A stretch of DNA of 64,000 nucleotides. Source: Brevibacillus_H sp041920465. GTDB taxonomy: Bacteria > Bacillota > Bacilli > Brevibacillales > Brevibacillaceae. The stretch is from assembly GCA_041920465.1 (NCBI GenBank), contig JBHGXW010000009.1:62001-126000 (forward strand). The letters are read 5' to 3'. The translations under genes and the position numbers were made by a program. The notes under the pieces were generated by a model, which was given only the letters and a program-made list of their open reading frames with translations, was not told the DNA's origin and ran no database searches. Below are positions 7,830-15,889 of the stretch, in pieces (within the stretch, counting starts at the first letter, position 1; every line of letters begins with the position of its first letter).

Positions 7830-8561
7830 TCACGGACGATACCAAGGGTCTGTCTGTGCCGCATTGTAATAATTGACGTTGTCGCCGTCTTCATAGTTGG
7901 TGCCGCGGTATTGTTCCGCCATGAACTGGAAGTTGATTTTCTTGAGAGAATCCCCTTGGAACCTGTTTCCTGCATTTTTATTTAAGGTCAGCTTGACTCG
8001 AACAGGATCGACATCCTGCCACGGCAAAGCTGGCAAGCTGTGGTTGATTGTCGGATCAGTCAAATCCCAGGTCTTTTGAGAAGATTCATTTAGTTCCTTC
8101 AAGGTTCCATGCCAAAGAGGGACGAACGGATAAATATCGCCACCATATACATCAATCATGATCTGATCAGCAAATTCATCCGCGCTGTTTATCTCACGAA
8201 GATCGCTGTCTAATTTGGCGTAAGCAGGCGAAGCAGGATCAGAACCGTCCACGAAGTCACTGTCGCTATAGGTAGCTTTCATAAAGACGTCTTTGATCGA
8301 TAAGGTGCCTGCATTGGTAATGTTAAATACTTTCGTGATACTGTCTCCCGGCTTCAGGTTAGCCAAGGTGGAATCGTATAAGCTGGTTCCAAATTCCTTG
8401 TTGCTGTTCCATCTTTTCAATTCAAGGTTCAATGTACCGGAAGCATAGCTGTTTTGGACCGATTCCGTGTCGGCAAAGGAAGCATAGGTACCGCCTCCCA
8501 CCAGGGAAAGCCCCGCAGCGGCAGATAATGCGCTAATGGTTAGCTTAGATTTTAGGCTCAT
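7830..8561 (-). CDS. TasA/CalY (camelysin) family exported protein
   Basis: Secreted protein of about 243 residues. The N-terminus is a SipW-type signal: a hydrophobic stretch then GGGTYASFADTES near residue 25-35, as in TasA and CalY, where cleavage precedes a fibre-forming domain. Conserved family features follow (YASGTLNLELKRWN, LKPGDSITKVFNITNAGTLSIKDVFM). In bacilli TasA proteins form biofilm fibres. The gene lies downstream of the SipW-type peptidase, separated by a terminator hairpin. Start ATG at 8561 behind GGAGG; a GTG one codon earlier is also possible. Whether it makes fibres here is inference. Confidence 0.86.
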   Translation of the reverse strand: MSLKSKLTISALSAAAGLSLVGGGTYASFADTESVQNSYASGTLNLELKRWNSNKEFGTSLYDSTLANLKPGDSITKVFNITNAGTLSIKDVFMKATYSDSDFVDGSDPASPAYAKLDSDLREINSADEFADQIMIDVYGGDIYPFVPLWHGTLKELNESSQKTWDLTDPTINHSLPALPWQDVDPVRVKLTLNKNAGNRFQGDSLKKINFQFMAEQYRGTNYEDGDNVNYYNAAQTDPWYRP

Positions 8562-8614
8562 CACAATACATCCTCCATTTCCCTTCTGTCGCTAGGCAAA
8601 CTGTTTTTTGTAAA

Positions 8615-8643
8615 AAGGCTGCCGGGCGACACCCGGCAGCCTT
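8615..8643 (-). terminator. Terminator/attenuator between SipW mini-protein gene and TasA-like gene
   Basis: A 12-bp GC-rich stem (AAGGCTGCCGGG pairing with CCCGGCAGCCTT) is followed on the minus strand by TTTTTAC. It lies between two co-oriented genes of the same function, so it may set a lower level of read-through into the TasA-like gene, unless that gene has its own promoter. Confidence 0.8.
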
Positions 8644-8665
8644 CGTGCCAACGAATTTGTTATGA

Positions 8666-8839
8666 TTACTCTGTTTGCAGTTTTCCTACAGTAAATGCGG
8701 TGGAATCATTTTGGAAGCTGGTGAAATACGCATATGTCCCAAAACTGGAGCTGGCCGCTACAGAAGTGACTACCGCAAACCCAATTGCGATTTTTTTCCA
8801 TGGACAGTTTTTCACTGTATCCAACATGTTCTTGTTCAT
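8666..8839 (-). CDS. 57-residue exported mini-protein with SipW-type signal sequence
   Basis: Short gene coding for 57 residues. The protein begins MNKNMLDTVKNCPWKK, then a hydrophobic segment IAIGFAVVTSVAASSS and the SipW-type processing context FGTYAYFTS, leaving only about 20 residues (NDSTAFTVGKLQTE) as mature peptide. The start ATG shares an ATGA overlap with the stop of the SipW gene and has AAGGAGG upstream, so it is translationally coupled to the peptidase. It looks like a TasA/CalY N-terminus without the fibre domain. It could be an assembly nucleator or a remnant; the intact frame and coupling favour a functional gene. Confidence 0.75.
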   Translation of the reverse strand: MNKNMLDTVKNCPWKKIAIGFAVVTSVAASSSFGTYAYFTSFQNDSTAFTVGKLQTE

Positions 8840-9378
8840 ACGGTTTCCTCCTTGATAGGACTTGTTTTGTTTGCTGACTGATGCGCTTGTCGTTTTTTAT
8901 CCCGGTACATCATCAGCCCGGGGATGCTCAACATGAACAGATAACCTAGCGGGTGCTGCATCGCCTTCTGAATGGTGGCTGCATAGGGAACTGTTGCGAC
9001 TACTTTGCCCACGATACTTGCAGGCGGGGTCCAGCCTCCATCCTCTTCTTGATTGGCGTCTCCCTTGGTTTGAATAAATCCGTTCTGCAAACGCTGAACA
9101 ACGCGGTGGGTAATTAACGATTGTTTCGCCTGATCCTGCCAGAATGTCACGATGTCTCCCTTGGCAGGCACCGAGCTGTCATATTGGGCGACAATCACCA
9201 TATCACCCGAATCTATCGAAGGAGACATGCTTCCCGTTAACACGGACAGCACTCTCCACTTGCCGATTCCGGGCATTCTGTCTGGATGAAGCTTGGGGGT
9301 AATCCAGAAAAACAGATTGATGAGAACGAACATTCCGAGAAGAACAAGACCGGTTTGTTTTAATGGCAATTTCTTCAA
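8836..9378 (-). CDS. sipW: SipW-type (ER-type) signal peptidase I
   Basis: Membrane serine peptidase of about 180 residues. One helix near residues 8-28 precedes the catalytic serine motif VLTGSMSPSIDSGD (near residue 50), and the box containing LITHRVV supplies histidine instead of the lysine of ordinary bacterial signal peptidases; this Ser-His arrangement defines the SipW/ER type. A second helix is near the C-terminus (GYLFMLSIPGLMMY). The start is a TTG at 9376-9378, preceded by AAGGGGGG; the longer open frame upstream has no good ribosome site. Its clients are probably the two SipW-type exported proteins encoded directly downstream. Confidence 0.9.
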   Translation of the reverse strand: MKKLPLKQTGLVLLGMFVLINLFFWITPKLHPDRMPGIGKWRVLSVLTGSMSPSIDSGDMVIVAQYDSSVPAKGDIVTFWQDQAKQSLITHRVVQRLQNGFIQTKGDANQEEDGGWTPPASIVGKVVATVPYAATIQKAMQHPLGYLFMLSIPGLMMYRDKKRQAHQSANKTSPIKEETV

Positions 9379-9563
9379 TGCGCATCCCCCCTTATGCGTA
9401 TTGTACCTGTCGCCCATCAAGGCCATCTTCCACCGCCGGAACGACTGTATGCTCCTGCCAGGGTGATCTTTTTCCATCTTACGGTCGGGTGTACCTCGTT
9501 CCCGTGGATAGGTGAAGATCATACTGAAGGATGAGAGATGCCCAAGCTTACAATCCAAAAGAA

Positions 9564-9611
9564 AGAGAGGCGATTTTCCAAAGAAAATGCCTCCTCGCTT
9601 CTTTTTTGCCG
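9564..9611 (-). terminator. Probable terminator after the zinc-ribbon gene
   Basis: On the minus strand GAGGCATTTTC and GAAAATCGCCTC can pair with a single bulge, followed by TCTTTCTTTT. It stands just after the stop of the small zinc-ribbon gene. Confidence 0.55.
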
Positions 9612-9620
9612 TATTCCTTT

Positions 9621-9800
9621 TTAGGCCGAATCCTCATTCATGAAATCTTTCACTACGTACACGTTATGGCTATCGGAATGATCGGCTGGATCCTCTTTCA
9701 CATGGCTGATGTCCCGATTGCAGTAAGGACAAATCCAGCGTCCGTATCCGTCACTTCCGTATGAAAACTTCCGACAGCGGTCACACCTTTTCTGATACAT
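9621..9800 (-). CDS. Small zinc-ribbon protein of unknown function
   Basis: A 59-residue protein with two CxxC knuckles: CDRCRKF near residue 6 and CPYCNRD near residue 24, separated by about 16 residues, which fits a rubredoxin-like or zinc-ribbon fold. The tail is acidic and histidine-rich. The ATG at 9800 has GGAGGAAATGCG upstream, better than the earlier in-frame start. It is downstream of the HD-GYP-like gene on the same strand. I do not recognise a specific family. Confidence 0.65.
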   Translation of the reverse strand: MYQKRCDRCRKFSYGSDGYGRWICPYCNRDISHVKEDPADHSDSHNVYVVKDFMNEDSA

Positions 9801-9907
9801 CGCATTTCCTCCGTCCGTCAGCATCCCTTTCTTCCCATGGTAACAAGCGGTAGAAAATCAGGGTATCCGAAGCGGGTGTGAGCTTCCCTCCATCTTGAGG
9901 GTGAGAG

Positions 9908-10621
9908 TTATCCAACCATCGGGGTGGCTTTGGAATCCCCCTCCAATTTCTCGGGAAACTTGAGTGCTCTGCGCAATGCATGCACGATCCTGCTCTCAAA
10001 CCCTAAATTCTCCATTGCCTGGATTTCCTTAAACGCCTCTTCCGGTGGAAGGGCTTCACGATAAGAACGCGGGGTTGTCATCGCCAAATAACTTTCCACG
10101 ATGCCAAGCACCTGTGCCGGCAGGGGAATCTCGTCTCCCTTCAGTTGGAACGGATAACCGGTTCCGTCAAATCGTTCATGATGGAAACTTATTGCTTCGA
10201 TAACCCGTCTAAACGATGGATGATCTTCAAACAAATCTCTGCCCAAAAAGCAATGCTCCTGTATGATCTCGTATTCATAGCTGGTCAGCTTGCCTTGCTT
10301 CTCGAAAACATAGTCGGGCCATTTGATTCTGCTAACATAATGAATAAGAGATATCAGCTGGATCTCCCAATCTCGAATGGCTTCATCCGGGAATTCCTCC
10401 ATAATTCGCTTGATCAGCGCTGTCATTTGATCAATCTCTTTGGCAGTCGTTTGCGACTTGCGCTCAACGATCGGGATCAGAGAGTGGATCATGCGAAATA
10501 CATATCTCTTGTTTCGGTCATCGCTCTCTTCCATAAATCCGTCTCGAAGATAAGAAACATGCGTCAGAATAATCCAGCCGACAATAAAGCTGCCGAAAGC
10601 TAATGTTCCCCACGTCAACAC
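9908..10621 (-). CDS. Membrane-anchored, degenerate HD-GYP domain protein
   Basis: A 237-residue protein with an N-terminal membrane helix (residues 3-23) and an HD-GYP-like domain (about residues 85-205). The GYP part is clear (FHHERFDGTGYPFQLKGDEIP), but the catalytic sites are lost: the expected HDIGK reads HYVSRIK and the later DAYDAM reads ESYLAM. Cyclic-di-GMP hydrolysis is therefore doubtful and a binding or scaffolding role is more likely. The start is GTG at 10621, overlapping the TGA of the upstream membrane gene in GTGTTGA, so the two are translationally coupled. It appears to be the last member of the two-component operon. Confidence 0.8.
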   Translation of the reverse strand: MLTWGTLAFGSFIVGWIILTHVSYLRDGFMEESDDRNKRYVFRMIHSLIPIVERKSQTTAKEIDQMTALIKRIMEEFPDEAIRDWEIQLISLIHYVSRIKWPDYVFEKQGKLTSYEYEIIQEHCFLGRDLFEDHPSFRRVIEAISFHHERFDGTGYPFQLKGDEIPLPAQVLGIVESYLAMTTPRSYREALPPEEAFKEIQAMENLGFESRIVHALRRALKFPEKLEGDSKATPMVG

Positions 10622-10964
10622 AGTCTGCCCGTCCAGCTTGCCTTCCAGAGATGTTTCATGCCCAAAAGGAAAAAGATGACAAAAAACAACTGGGAGAGCA
10701 AGTTCCAGCTCACAAACAGCTTAATATCAAGAAACAAGCTGATCAGGATGGGATACAACAAAAACAGCACCCAGATCGACGAGAAATGGAAAGGATTATA
10801 AAATCCGATAAAGACGAATAAAAGCAGACAAACTTGCCGAAATTCTCGCTGAAACCAGCTAACCAGCTTATCAATTGGAAGGTAAGGTTGAGGCTAACCA
10901 TAATCGACAGCCAGAAGAGAAACCGATCGGCTAATCTTCTCGCAGCGTCATTCCGTCTTTCCAT
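10615..10964 (-). pseudogene. Small membrane protein gene with apparent frameshift
   Basis: Translation from ATG 10964 (good GGAAGGGG site) gives MERRNDAARR followed by a hydrophobic helix, but this frame stops at 10743. Another frame continues from about 10850 with strongly hydrophobic, protein-like sequence (SWFQREFRQVCLLLFVF, SSIWVLFLLYPILISLF, LLSQLFFVIFFLLGMK) and ends at TGA 10615, exactly coupled to the HD-GYP-like start. Joined, the product would be about 115 residues with four helices. The switch lies near 10850-10880. It may be a recent mutation, a sequencing error or recoding. Confidence 0.6.
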
Positions 10965-10982
10965 GAAAATCCCCTTCCCCTG

Positions 10983-11606
10983 TCACGATACCTGAACGTA
11001 CCCCTTTTTCAATGCGTACAACACCGCTTGGGAACGATTCGGTTGGCCGGTTTTCCGCAGAATGCTGCTGACGTGTGTTTTTACCGTAGCTTCCGAAATA
11101 TACAGTTTTTGGGCGATCTCCTGATTGCTGAGATTTTGTACGATTAATTGAAAAATCTCTTGTTCTCTCTCTGTTAACGCCAAATCTTCCGCTTCCTCTT
11201 TTTTCGCCCGCTTCAGTTTTGGTTGAAAGCAAGAGTATCCCATCAACACCATTTCCATCGTACTGATAATTTGCTCGGGCAGCGTATCTTTCATAATGTA
11301 ACCGTCAATTCCAGAATCCAACGCTCGAAAAATATCTTCGCTTTCATCAAATGCCGTCAGAATCATTACCTTCACTTCTGGCATCTGTTCTTTCAATTTT
11401 TTGCAGCTATCGATAACGGAAGGACCCGGCATTTTCAAATCAGAGACAATCAAATCGGGCCGTGCAAGCAGCGCTTTTTGAACCAGTTCATCCCCGTTTG
11501 AGGCTTCATCCACAATTTCAAACCGCGGGGAGCTTTCCAAAATCATGCGCAATCCCTCTCTGACGATTCGGTGATCATCCGCTAAGAGCAGTCGTACATT
11601 AGGCAT
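10983..11606 (-). CDS. NarL/DegU-type response regulator
   Basis: A 207-residue response regulator. The receiver domain shows LLLADDHRIVREGLRM with the acidic pair, the phospho-acceptor aspartate in PDLIVSDLKMPG (about residue 53), and the conserved T/K positions. The C-terminal LuxR helix-turn-helix runs from LTEREQEIFQLIVQNLSNQEIAQKL to VKTHVSSILRKTG. Start ATG 11606 with GGGAGG upstream; it overlaps the end of the kinase gene by 8 bp, so the pair is one operon. Targets are unknown. Confidence 0.93.
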   Translation of the reverse strand: MPNVRLLLADDHRIVREGLRMILESSPRFEIVDEASNGDELVQKALLARPDLIVSDLKMPGPSVIDSCKKLKEQMPEVKVMILTAFDESEDIFRALDSGIDGYIMKDTLPEQIISTMEMVLMGYSCFQPKLKRAKKEEAEDLALTEREQEIFQLIVQNLSNQEIAQKLYISEATVKTHVSSILRKTGQPNRSQAVLYALKKGYVQVS

Positions 11607-13161
11607 ACTTCTTTCCTCCCTCTCTGGGAATAATCGCGACAATTTCAGTCCCCTGATTCGGTTGAGAACGGATCGACAGAACTCCGCCAAAGCGTTTCAT
11701 TCTATCTTTCATTCCCATCACCCCATAACTCTCCTTTTTCTTCTCTACGATTTCCGGAGAAAAACCTACTCCGTCATCTTTTATTCGAATGGTCCATTGC
11801 ACGGAGGTAACCTCCAGACTGACATCCAGAATGGAAGCTCGTGCATGCTTTAACACATTGTATACAGCCTCCTCCGTAAACCGGTAGACGGTCTCCTCCA
11901 CCTCCAGGCTTTCCTGCAGGACGTGCCCTTTAGTCGAGTAGTTGACTTGAACCTTGCTGTTTTTTGTCAGCCGGTGCAGCAGCTGTTCGATTGCATCGAA
12001 AATGTGCCCCTCGCCCCGATCATTGCGCAAATGGTGGATATATCCTCTCACTTCCAAATGGCAATCCTTCACCTGCTGCTCCATTTTCTCTATGGCAGCC
12101 TTCATCTGCTCAGGAACGCTTGGTGGCAGGTTAAGCTTATAGTGAAAAATTTGTGCCGATAAAAAGAATAGCTGTTGGGCAAGGCCGTCATGCATATCCT
12201 GCGCCATTTTGGTTCGAACTTCCCTGTGCATGGCGCTCTCCATTTCTTGCCTCATAAATATGTATCGTTCCTGGTTGAGTATAGAAATAGCAATGATATG
12301 AAGAATCAAAACGGCAAGATTCCAGATTAGCTTCTTCGACTCCATCGAAATGAGGATCGCCCCGATAATCCGGTTTCGCCGAATTAACGGAAAGTAAAAG
12401 AACTGCTCTAATTTTCCCATATAATCCGTAATGCATTGTGCTCTCGGCTTGCTGCTGTTGTGAATAATTCCGCTCTCAACCAAGGCGAACGTATAGTAGG
12501 CCCGCACCCAGTCGTTGCTTCCTTCCCGGTGGTGCAGCCAGCATACATATGCTTGCTTGGCGCCAAGAAGCTTTTTGATTACTCCCTCCGTAAGCCTATT
12601 GATTTCCACAAGATGTTTGGTCCTCGCCAGCCTTTTCAGAAAGGATAAGAGAAAAAGGATTTGGCGGTACAACTTCTTCGTTTGTGAAATCAAATAATGA
12701 AGAAAGAAGAACCCCCCGAAGCAAAGCACCGTTTGCAGGACCAACTGGGCTTGATTGTAGGAACGTTCCGGAAGCAACAGGCGGTGGGCATAGAAATAGG
12801 GAATGACGGAGATAGAGCCGAGTGAGAGCAGTATCACGGTAAACAGCCACAATCCTCCCAAATATGTTCCTAACCATAAAAGAGTAGTATACTCGTACAG
12901 CACAAACGGGCTGTTCCATTGTCCGGTCTCGATGACCAACAGGGTATCAAGTACAAGTTCCCATGTGATCATGATGATCCATAAATAGCGAGGGAGTCGA
13001 TAAAAATAAAAAAACGTATAAACCACATTGAGCCCAAACAGGAACATGAGGAGGAAATATTCGTCCGATAACGTTTTGATATAAAACAAAAAAGCCGTCA
13101 AATACAGAACCCAGCGAACAATAACCAAATGAAACCGCAGCGCTCTTACAATAAAACTCAT
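11599..13161 (-). CDS. NarL-family sensor histidine kinase
   Basis: A 520-residue sensor kinase. Five or six membrane helices fill residues 1-165, followed by a GAF-like region (about 190-290, with VCWLHHREG). The HisKA_3 domain has the phospho-acceptor in QDMHDGLAQQL near residue 318, and the ATPase domain shows EEAVYNVLKHA (N box) and DDGVGFSPE. This is the DegS/LiaS style. It is coupled to the response regulator. The membrane-embedded sensor with no large extracellular loop resembles intramembrane-sensing kinases. Confidence 0.92.
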   Translation of the reverse strand: MSFIVRALRFHLVIVRWVLYLTAFLFYIKTLSDEYFLLMFLFGLNVVYTFFYFYRLPRYLWIIMITWELVLDTLLVIETGQWNSPFVLYEYTTLLWLGTYLGGLWLFTVILLSLGSISVIPYFYAHRLLLPERSYNQAQLVLQTVLCFGGFFFLHYLISQTKKLYRQILFLLSFLKRLARTKHLVEINRLTEGVIKKLLGAKQAYVCWLHHREGSNDWVRAYYTFALVESGIIHNSSKPRAQCITDYMGKLEQFFYFPLIRRNRIIGAILISMESKKLIWNLAVLILHIIAISILNQERYIFMRQEMESAMHREVRTKMAQDMHDGLAQQLFFLSAQIFHYKLNLPPSVPEQMKAAIEKMEQQVKDCHLEVRGYIHHLRNDRGEGHIFDAIEQLLHRLTKNSKVQVNYSTKGHVLQESLEVEETVYRFTEEAVYNVLKHARASILDVSLEVTSVQWTIRIKDDGVGFSPEIVEKKKESYGVMGMKDRMKRFGGVLSIRSQPNQGTEIVAIIPREGGKKYA

Positions 13162-13376
13162 GATTATAGTCCCAACTTTTCAATAATTTGTTAAATTTTA
13201 AATTCATGACAATCCCTATACTACGTCAGGCTTTTGCACATGACAATAGATGGAAATTGTCGAAATATGGTTTGTGTATTCCCCTGTCACGCATGAAGTC
13301 ACGTTTACACCGGGACGGGCGAACACACCGGTATGATCCAAGCGATCAACGTGAAATCATCACTCAAACTAGACAT

Positions 13377-13414
13377 ATGCGGCTATTCCCTCCGTGAGAA
13401 CAGCCGCATTTTTG
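13377..13414 (+). terminator. Plus-strand terminator in the leader of the ArsR-type gene
   Basis: ATGCGGCT at 13377-13384 pairs with AGCCGCAT at 13402-13409, followed by TTTTTG. No gene on this strand ends here; the next gene begins 70 bp later. The 322-bp gap 13162-13483 otherwise holds only this hairpin and the dyad at 13431-13450. Confidence 0.75.
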
Positions 13415-13430
13415 TTCGAAATTTATTGAA

Positions 13431-13450
13431 TATAACATTCGAATAATATA
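13431..13450. promoter_or_regulatory. Operator-like dyad upstream of ArsR-type regulator gene
   Basis: TATAACATTCGAATAATATA is a palindrome of form TATA-NN-ATTCGAAT-NN-TATA. It sits 33 bp before the start codon of the regulator gene, where autoregulation by an ArsR-type dimer would be expected. The sequence also overlaps likely promoter elements. Confidence 0.6.
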
Positions 13451-13483
13451 GAATATCATTTGTTAAGAAAGGAGCTGATCAAT

Positions 13484-14548
13484 GTGAATTTTTTGGACAT
13501 GACAATCGGACGTACTACATATGAAATTGAACTGGCCCATTCCATTTTATTCGAATGTGCGTTGGGAATCGCCGCCATCACTTACCCCGAGATTCATCCT
13601 ACCCTGGAAAAGCCCGTCACCTATTGGCAGCAAGTGAAAGACCAGATAACCTCCCAGTTGAAAACCGATCTTGCCTATTGCGAACGGCATAATACATGGA
13701 AATCGCTTTTGCAGCTGTTGCATCAGCAAAACTTCACGGAGCTGGAATCGTTTATTCATTACATTCAACACTTATCTGATGAAGATTTACGGTACTTCTC
13801 TCTTCCCTTTATCGGTTGGCCCCATCAGGAAAATCGGCGCAAAGCCTCACAAGTAGAACCAGCAGCAACGGAGGCGTTGATTGCAGCTTGCCGCAATCAT
13901 AAGTTCTTCCCTTCCTACATTCGCTTTATCTCGCAGGTGGATTTGTCAGAGCTTCGATCGCATCTGATTCGTTTGATACGGGGATGGCATGACGAGTACA
14001 CGGGATTGCGCGACCTGAATATCCAGGACATTTTGGCAAGGGATATCCGGGAGAAACAACGTATGCAAAAGCATTTCGGCCCGGAAGAATTCGTCGAATG
14101 GGCTACGGGCGGAATCTCTTATCAGCCGGAACCGACCGTAACCAAAGTGCTCTTAATCCCCCACACGATCTACCGTCCTTGGACGATTCAAGCGGAATCG
14201 GAAGGAACCAAAATCTTTTATTATCCAGTTGCCGATGAAAGCCTGGACACAGAAGCAGACATGTATCGTCCGCCGCTCTCTCTCGTCCAGCGGTATAAAG
14301 CGTTGGGGGACGAGACCCGGCTTCGCATCGTCAAGCTTCTCTATGAACGGAGCCACTCCCTTCACGAGTTAACCGAAATTCTGGAGTTGGCCAAATCTAC
14401 CGTTCATCACCATCTTGCTATGTTGAAATCAGCCCATCTGGTAGAGACGGCAGACAATCTCTATTTGTTAAAACGCTCATCGTCACTCTTTGCCGATGCG
14501 GAACTGTGTCAATATCTCGAGAGAGGAACAAACAATGATAAAGCGTAA
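13484..14548 (+). CDS. ArsR-family regulator with DUF5937-like N-terminal domain
   Basis: A 354-residue regulator. The first ~270 residues form a DUF5937-like domain seen in long ArsR-family proteins; the C-terminal third is a winged helix (ALGDETRLRIVKLLYERSHSLHELTEIL, then KSTVHHHLAMLKSAHLV). No CxC metal site is visible, so the ligand is probably not a thiophilic metal. The start is taken as GTG 13484, which has AAGGAG at the correct distance; an upstream TTG would have no ribosome site. The MFS gene starts inside its 3' end, so the two form a regulator-exporter unit. Confidence 0.82.
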   Translation: MNFLDMTIGRTTYEIELAHSILFECALGIAAITYPEIHPTLEKPVTYWQQVKDQITSQLKTDLAYCERHNTWKSLLQLLHQQNFTELESFIHYIQHLSDEDLRYFSLPFIGWPHQENRRKASQVEPAATEALIAACRNHKFFPSYIRFISQVDLSELRSHLIRLIRGWHDEYTGLRDLNIQDILARDIREKQRMQKHFGPEEFVEWATGGISYQPEPTVTKVLLIPHTIYRPWTIQAESEGTKIFYYPVADESLDTEADMYRPPLSLVQRYKALGDETRLRIVKLLYERSHSLHELTEILELAKSTVHHHLAMLKSAHLVETADNLYLLKRSSSLFADAELCQYLERGTNNDKA

Positions 14549-15773
14549 CACTTACTCCCTCTTGTCCAACTACGGGTTTGTCGCGATGTGGACGGGTGAA
14601 GCTGTTTCAACCCTCGGCTCCAGCTTCGGCAATTTTGCCATCACCTGGTTCATGTATGAAGCGACTCAATCCAAGACAGCGATGGGCGGTGTCTGGCTTG
14701 CCTATTTGCTGCCTTCGCTGTTGATGCAAATCCTGGCGGGGCCATACCTTGACCGCTGGAACCGCAAACGGATACTTGTACTCTCTCAGGTGTCACGCGC
14801 TTTGCTGTTTGCCACTCTCGCCCTGCTGTATGCCGTATCCCATCTGGAACCTTGGTCTTTATATTTGGCGTCCTGTCTCAATGGCATGATTCAGCCGCTT
14901 TACGTCCCAGCCAGTCTTGCTGCCTTGCCCCTTCTGGTTCCTGCCCGTGAACTGACCAAAGCCAATTCCTATATTGACGGGACATCCAGACTGATGATGT
15001 TCCTTGGACCCCCGACAGGCGGCCTCTTGGTAGCGGAATGCGGGATTTACTTCACGCTGCTTTTGGTTGTCACTCTTTATTCTGTCAGCTCATTTATTCT
15101 CGCTTATCTCCAACTGTCAAACTCGCCAGGCAGCAGGAAGGAGACTTGGTGGCACCAATTCAAGGAGGGATATCACTATTTCTTCCGACAGCAAGTCTTG
15201 CTGTGGTTGGGAATATTTATTGCTGCGATTCAATTTGCCGTGGGAGTTACCTTGGTAATCAACTTGCCGTATATCACCGATGAATTGGGCGGCAGCTCAT
15301 TTGATTACGGGTTGTTTATCGCCGGATATCCATTGGGTTACTTCCTTGGCTCCATTTTGCTCGGCAGGTTTCAGCCGGTTTCGAACAAAAGGGTGATTAT
15401 GCTGGGAGCGTTTCTGCTCGGCGGAAGCTCGTTTGCTGTGTTATCCGTGATTCATCCGTTATGGCTGGCCATAGTCGTTGAAGTCTTTTCCGGCGTAACA
15501 GCCCCATTCTTTCATGTACACAGCACAAGCTTGTTTCAACAATTGGTGCCCCAGCATCTCTTGGGAAGAGTTTTATCCGTTCGGCTGTTCATCATTCGCA
15601 GCGCCATGCCGCTTGGCGTATTGATTGCCGGTCTGTTGGGGGAAGTATGGGGAACAAGGCCGCTTCTGGCTATGATTGGCGGTATGATTTGCCTGACGGG
15701 CATAATCGGGTTCACGTTGCCCTTTTTTCAATTCCTTGACCGCCCTTCAGCAGAGATGAGTCCAGATGAGTAA
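14535..15773 (+). CDS. MFS transporter (MFS_3/macrolide-efflux-like)
   Basis: A 412-residue transporter with about twelve hydrophobic segments. Features include GEAVSTLGSSFGNFAITWFMYE near the N-terminus, DRWNRKR in the first cytoplasmic loop (motif A position) and VPQHLLGRVLSVRLFI late in the protein, as in MFS_3 efflux pumps. ATG 14535 lies within the last codons of the ArsR-type gene with GAGAGGAAC upstream. Drug or metabolite export under control of the upstream repressor is likely; the substrate cannot be read from sequence. Confidence 0.86.
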   Translation: MIKRNTYSLLSNYGFVAMWTGEAVSTLGSSFGNFAITWFMYEATQSKTAMGGVWLAYLLPSLLMQILAGPYLDRWNRKRILVLSQVSRALLFATLALLYAVSHLEPWSLYLASCLNGMIQPLYVPASLAALPLLVPARELTKANSYIDGTSRLMMFLGPPTGGLLVAECGIYFTLLLVVTLYSVSSFILAYLQLSNSPGSRKETWWHQFKEGYHYFFRQQVLLWLGIFIAAIQFAVGVTLVINLPYITDELGGSSFDYGLFIAGYPLGYFLGSILLGRFQPVSNKRVIMLGAFLLGGSSFAVLSVIHPLWLAIVVEVFSGVTAPFFHVHSTSLFQQLVPQHLLGRVLSVRLFIIRSAMPLGVLIAGLLGEVWGTRPLLAMIGGMICLTGIIGFTLPFFQFLDRPSAEMSPDE

Positions 15774-15889
15774 AAGCAAAAAGCAGATTTCATCATTTTT
15801 TATATATTCGAATTGGAAATTTTATCCCTTTTCAGGTAATTTTTTGTTTATAATGAAGATTACCTATTTTTCTGAAAAGGAGGCAAATT

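Noticed and set aside
9379..9480. Possible riboswitch in the sipW leader
   Set aside because: GC-rich pairing is present, but the conserved cores of c-di-GMP, c-di-AMP or other known aptamers are not there.
9379..9558. Longer N-terminus for the SipW peptidase
   Set aside because: Sixty extra residues with no membrane helix or ribosome site; TTG 9378 has a strong GGGGGG site and gives the family-standard length.
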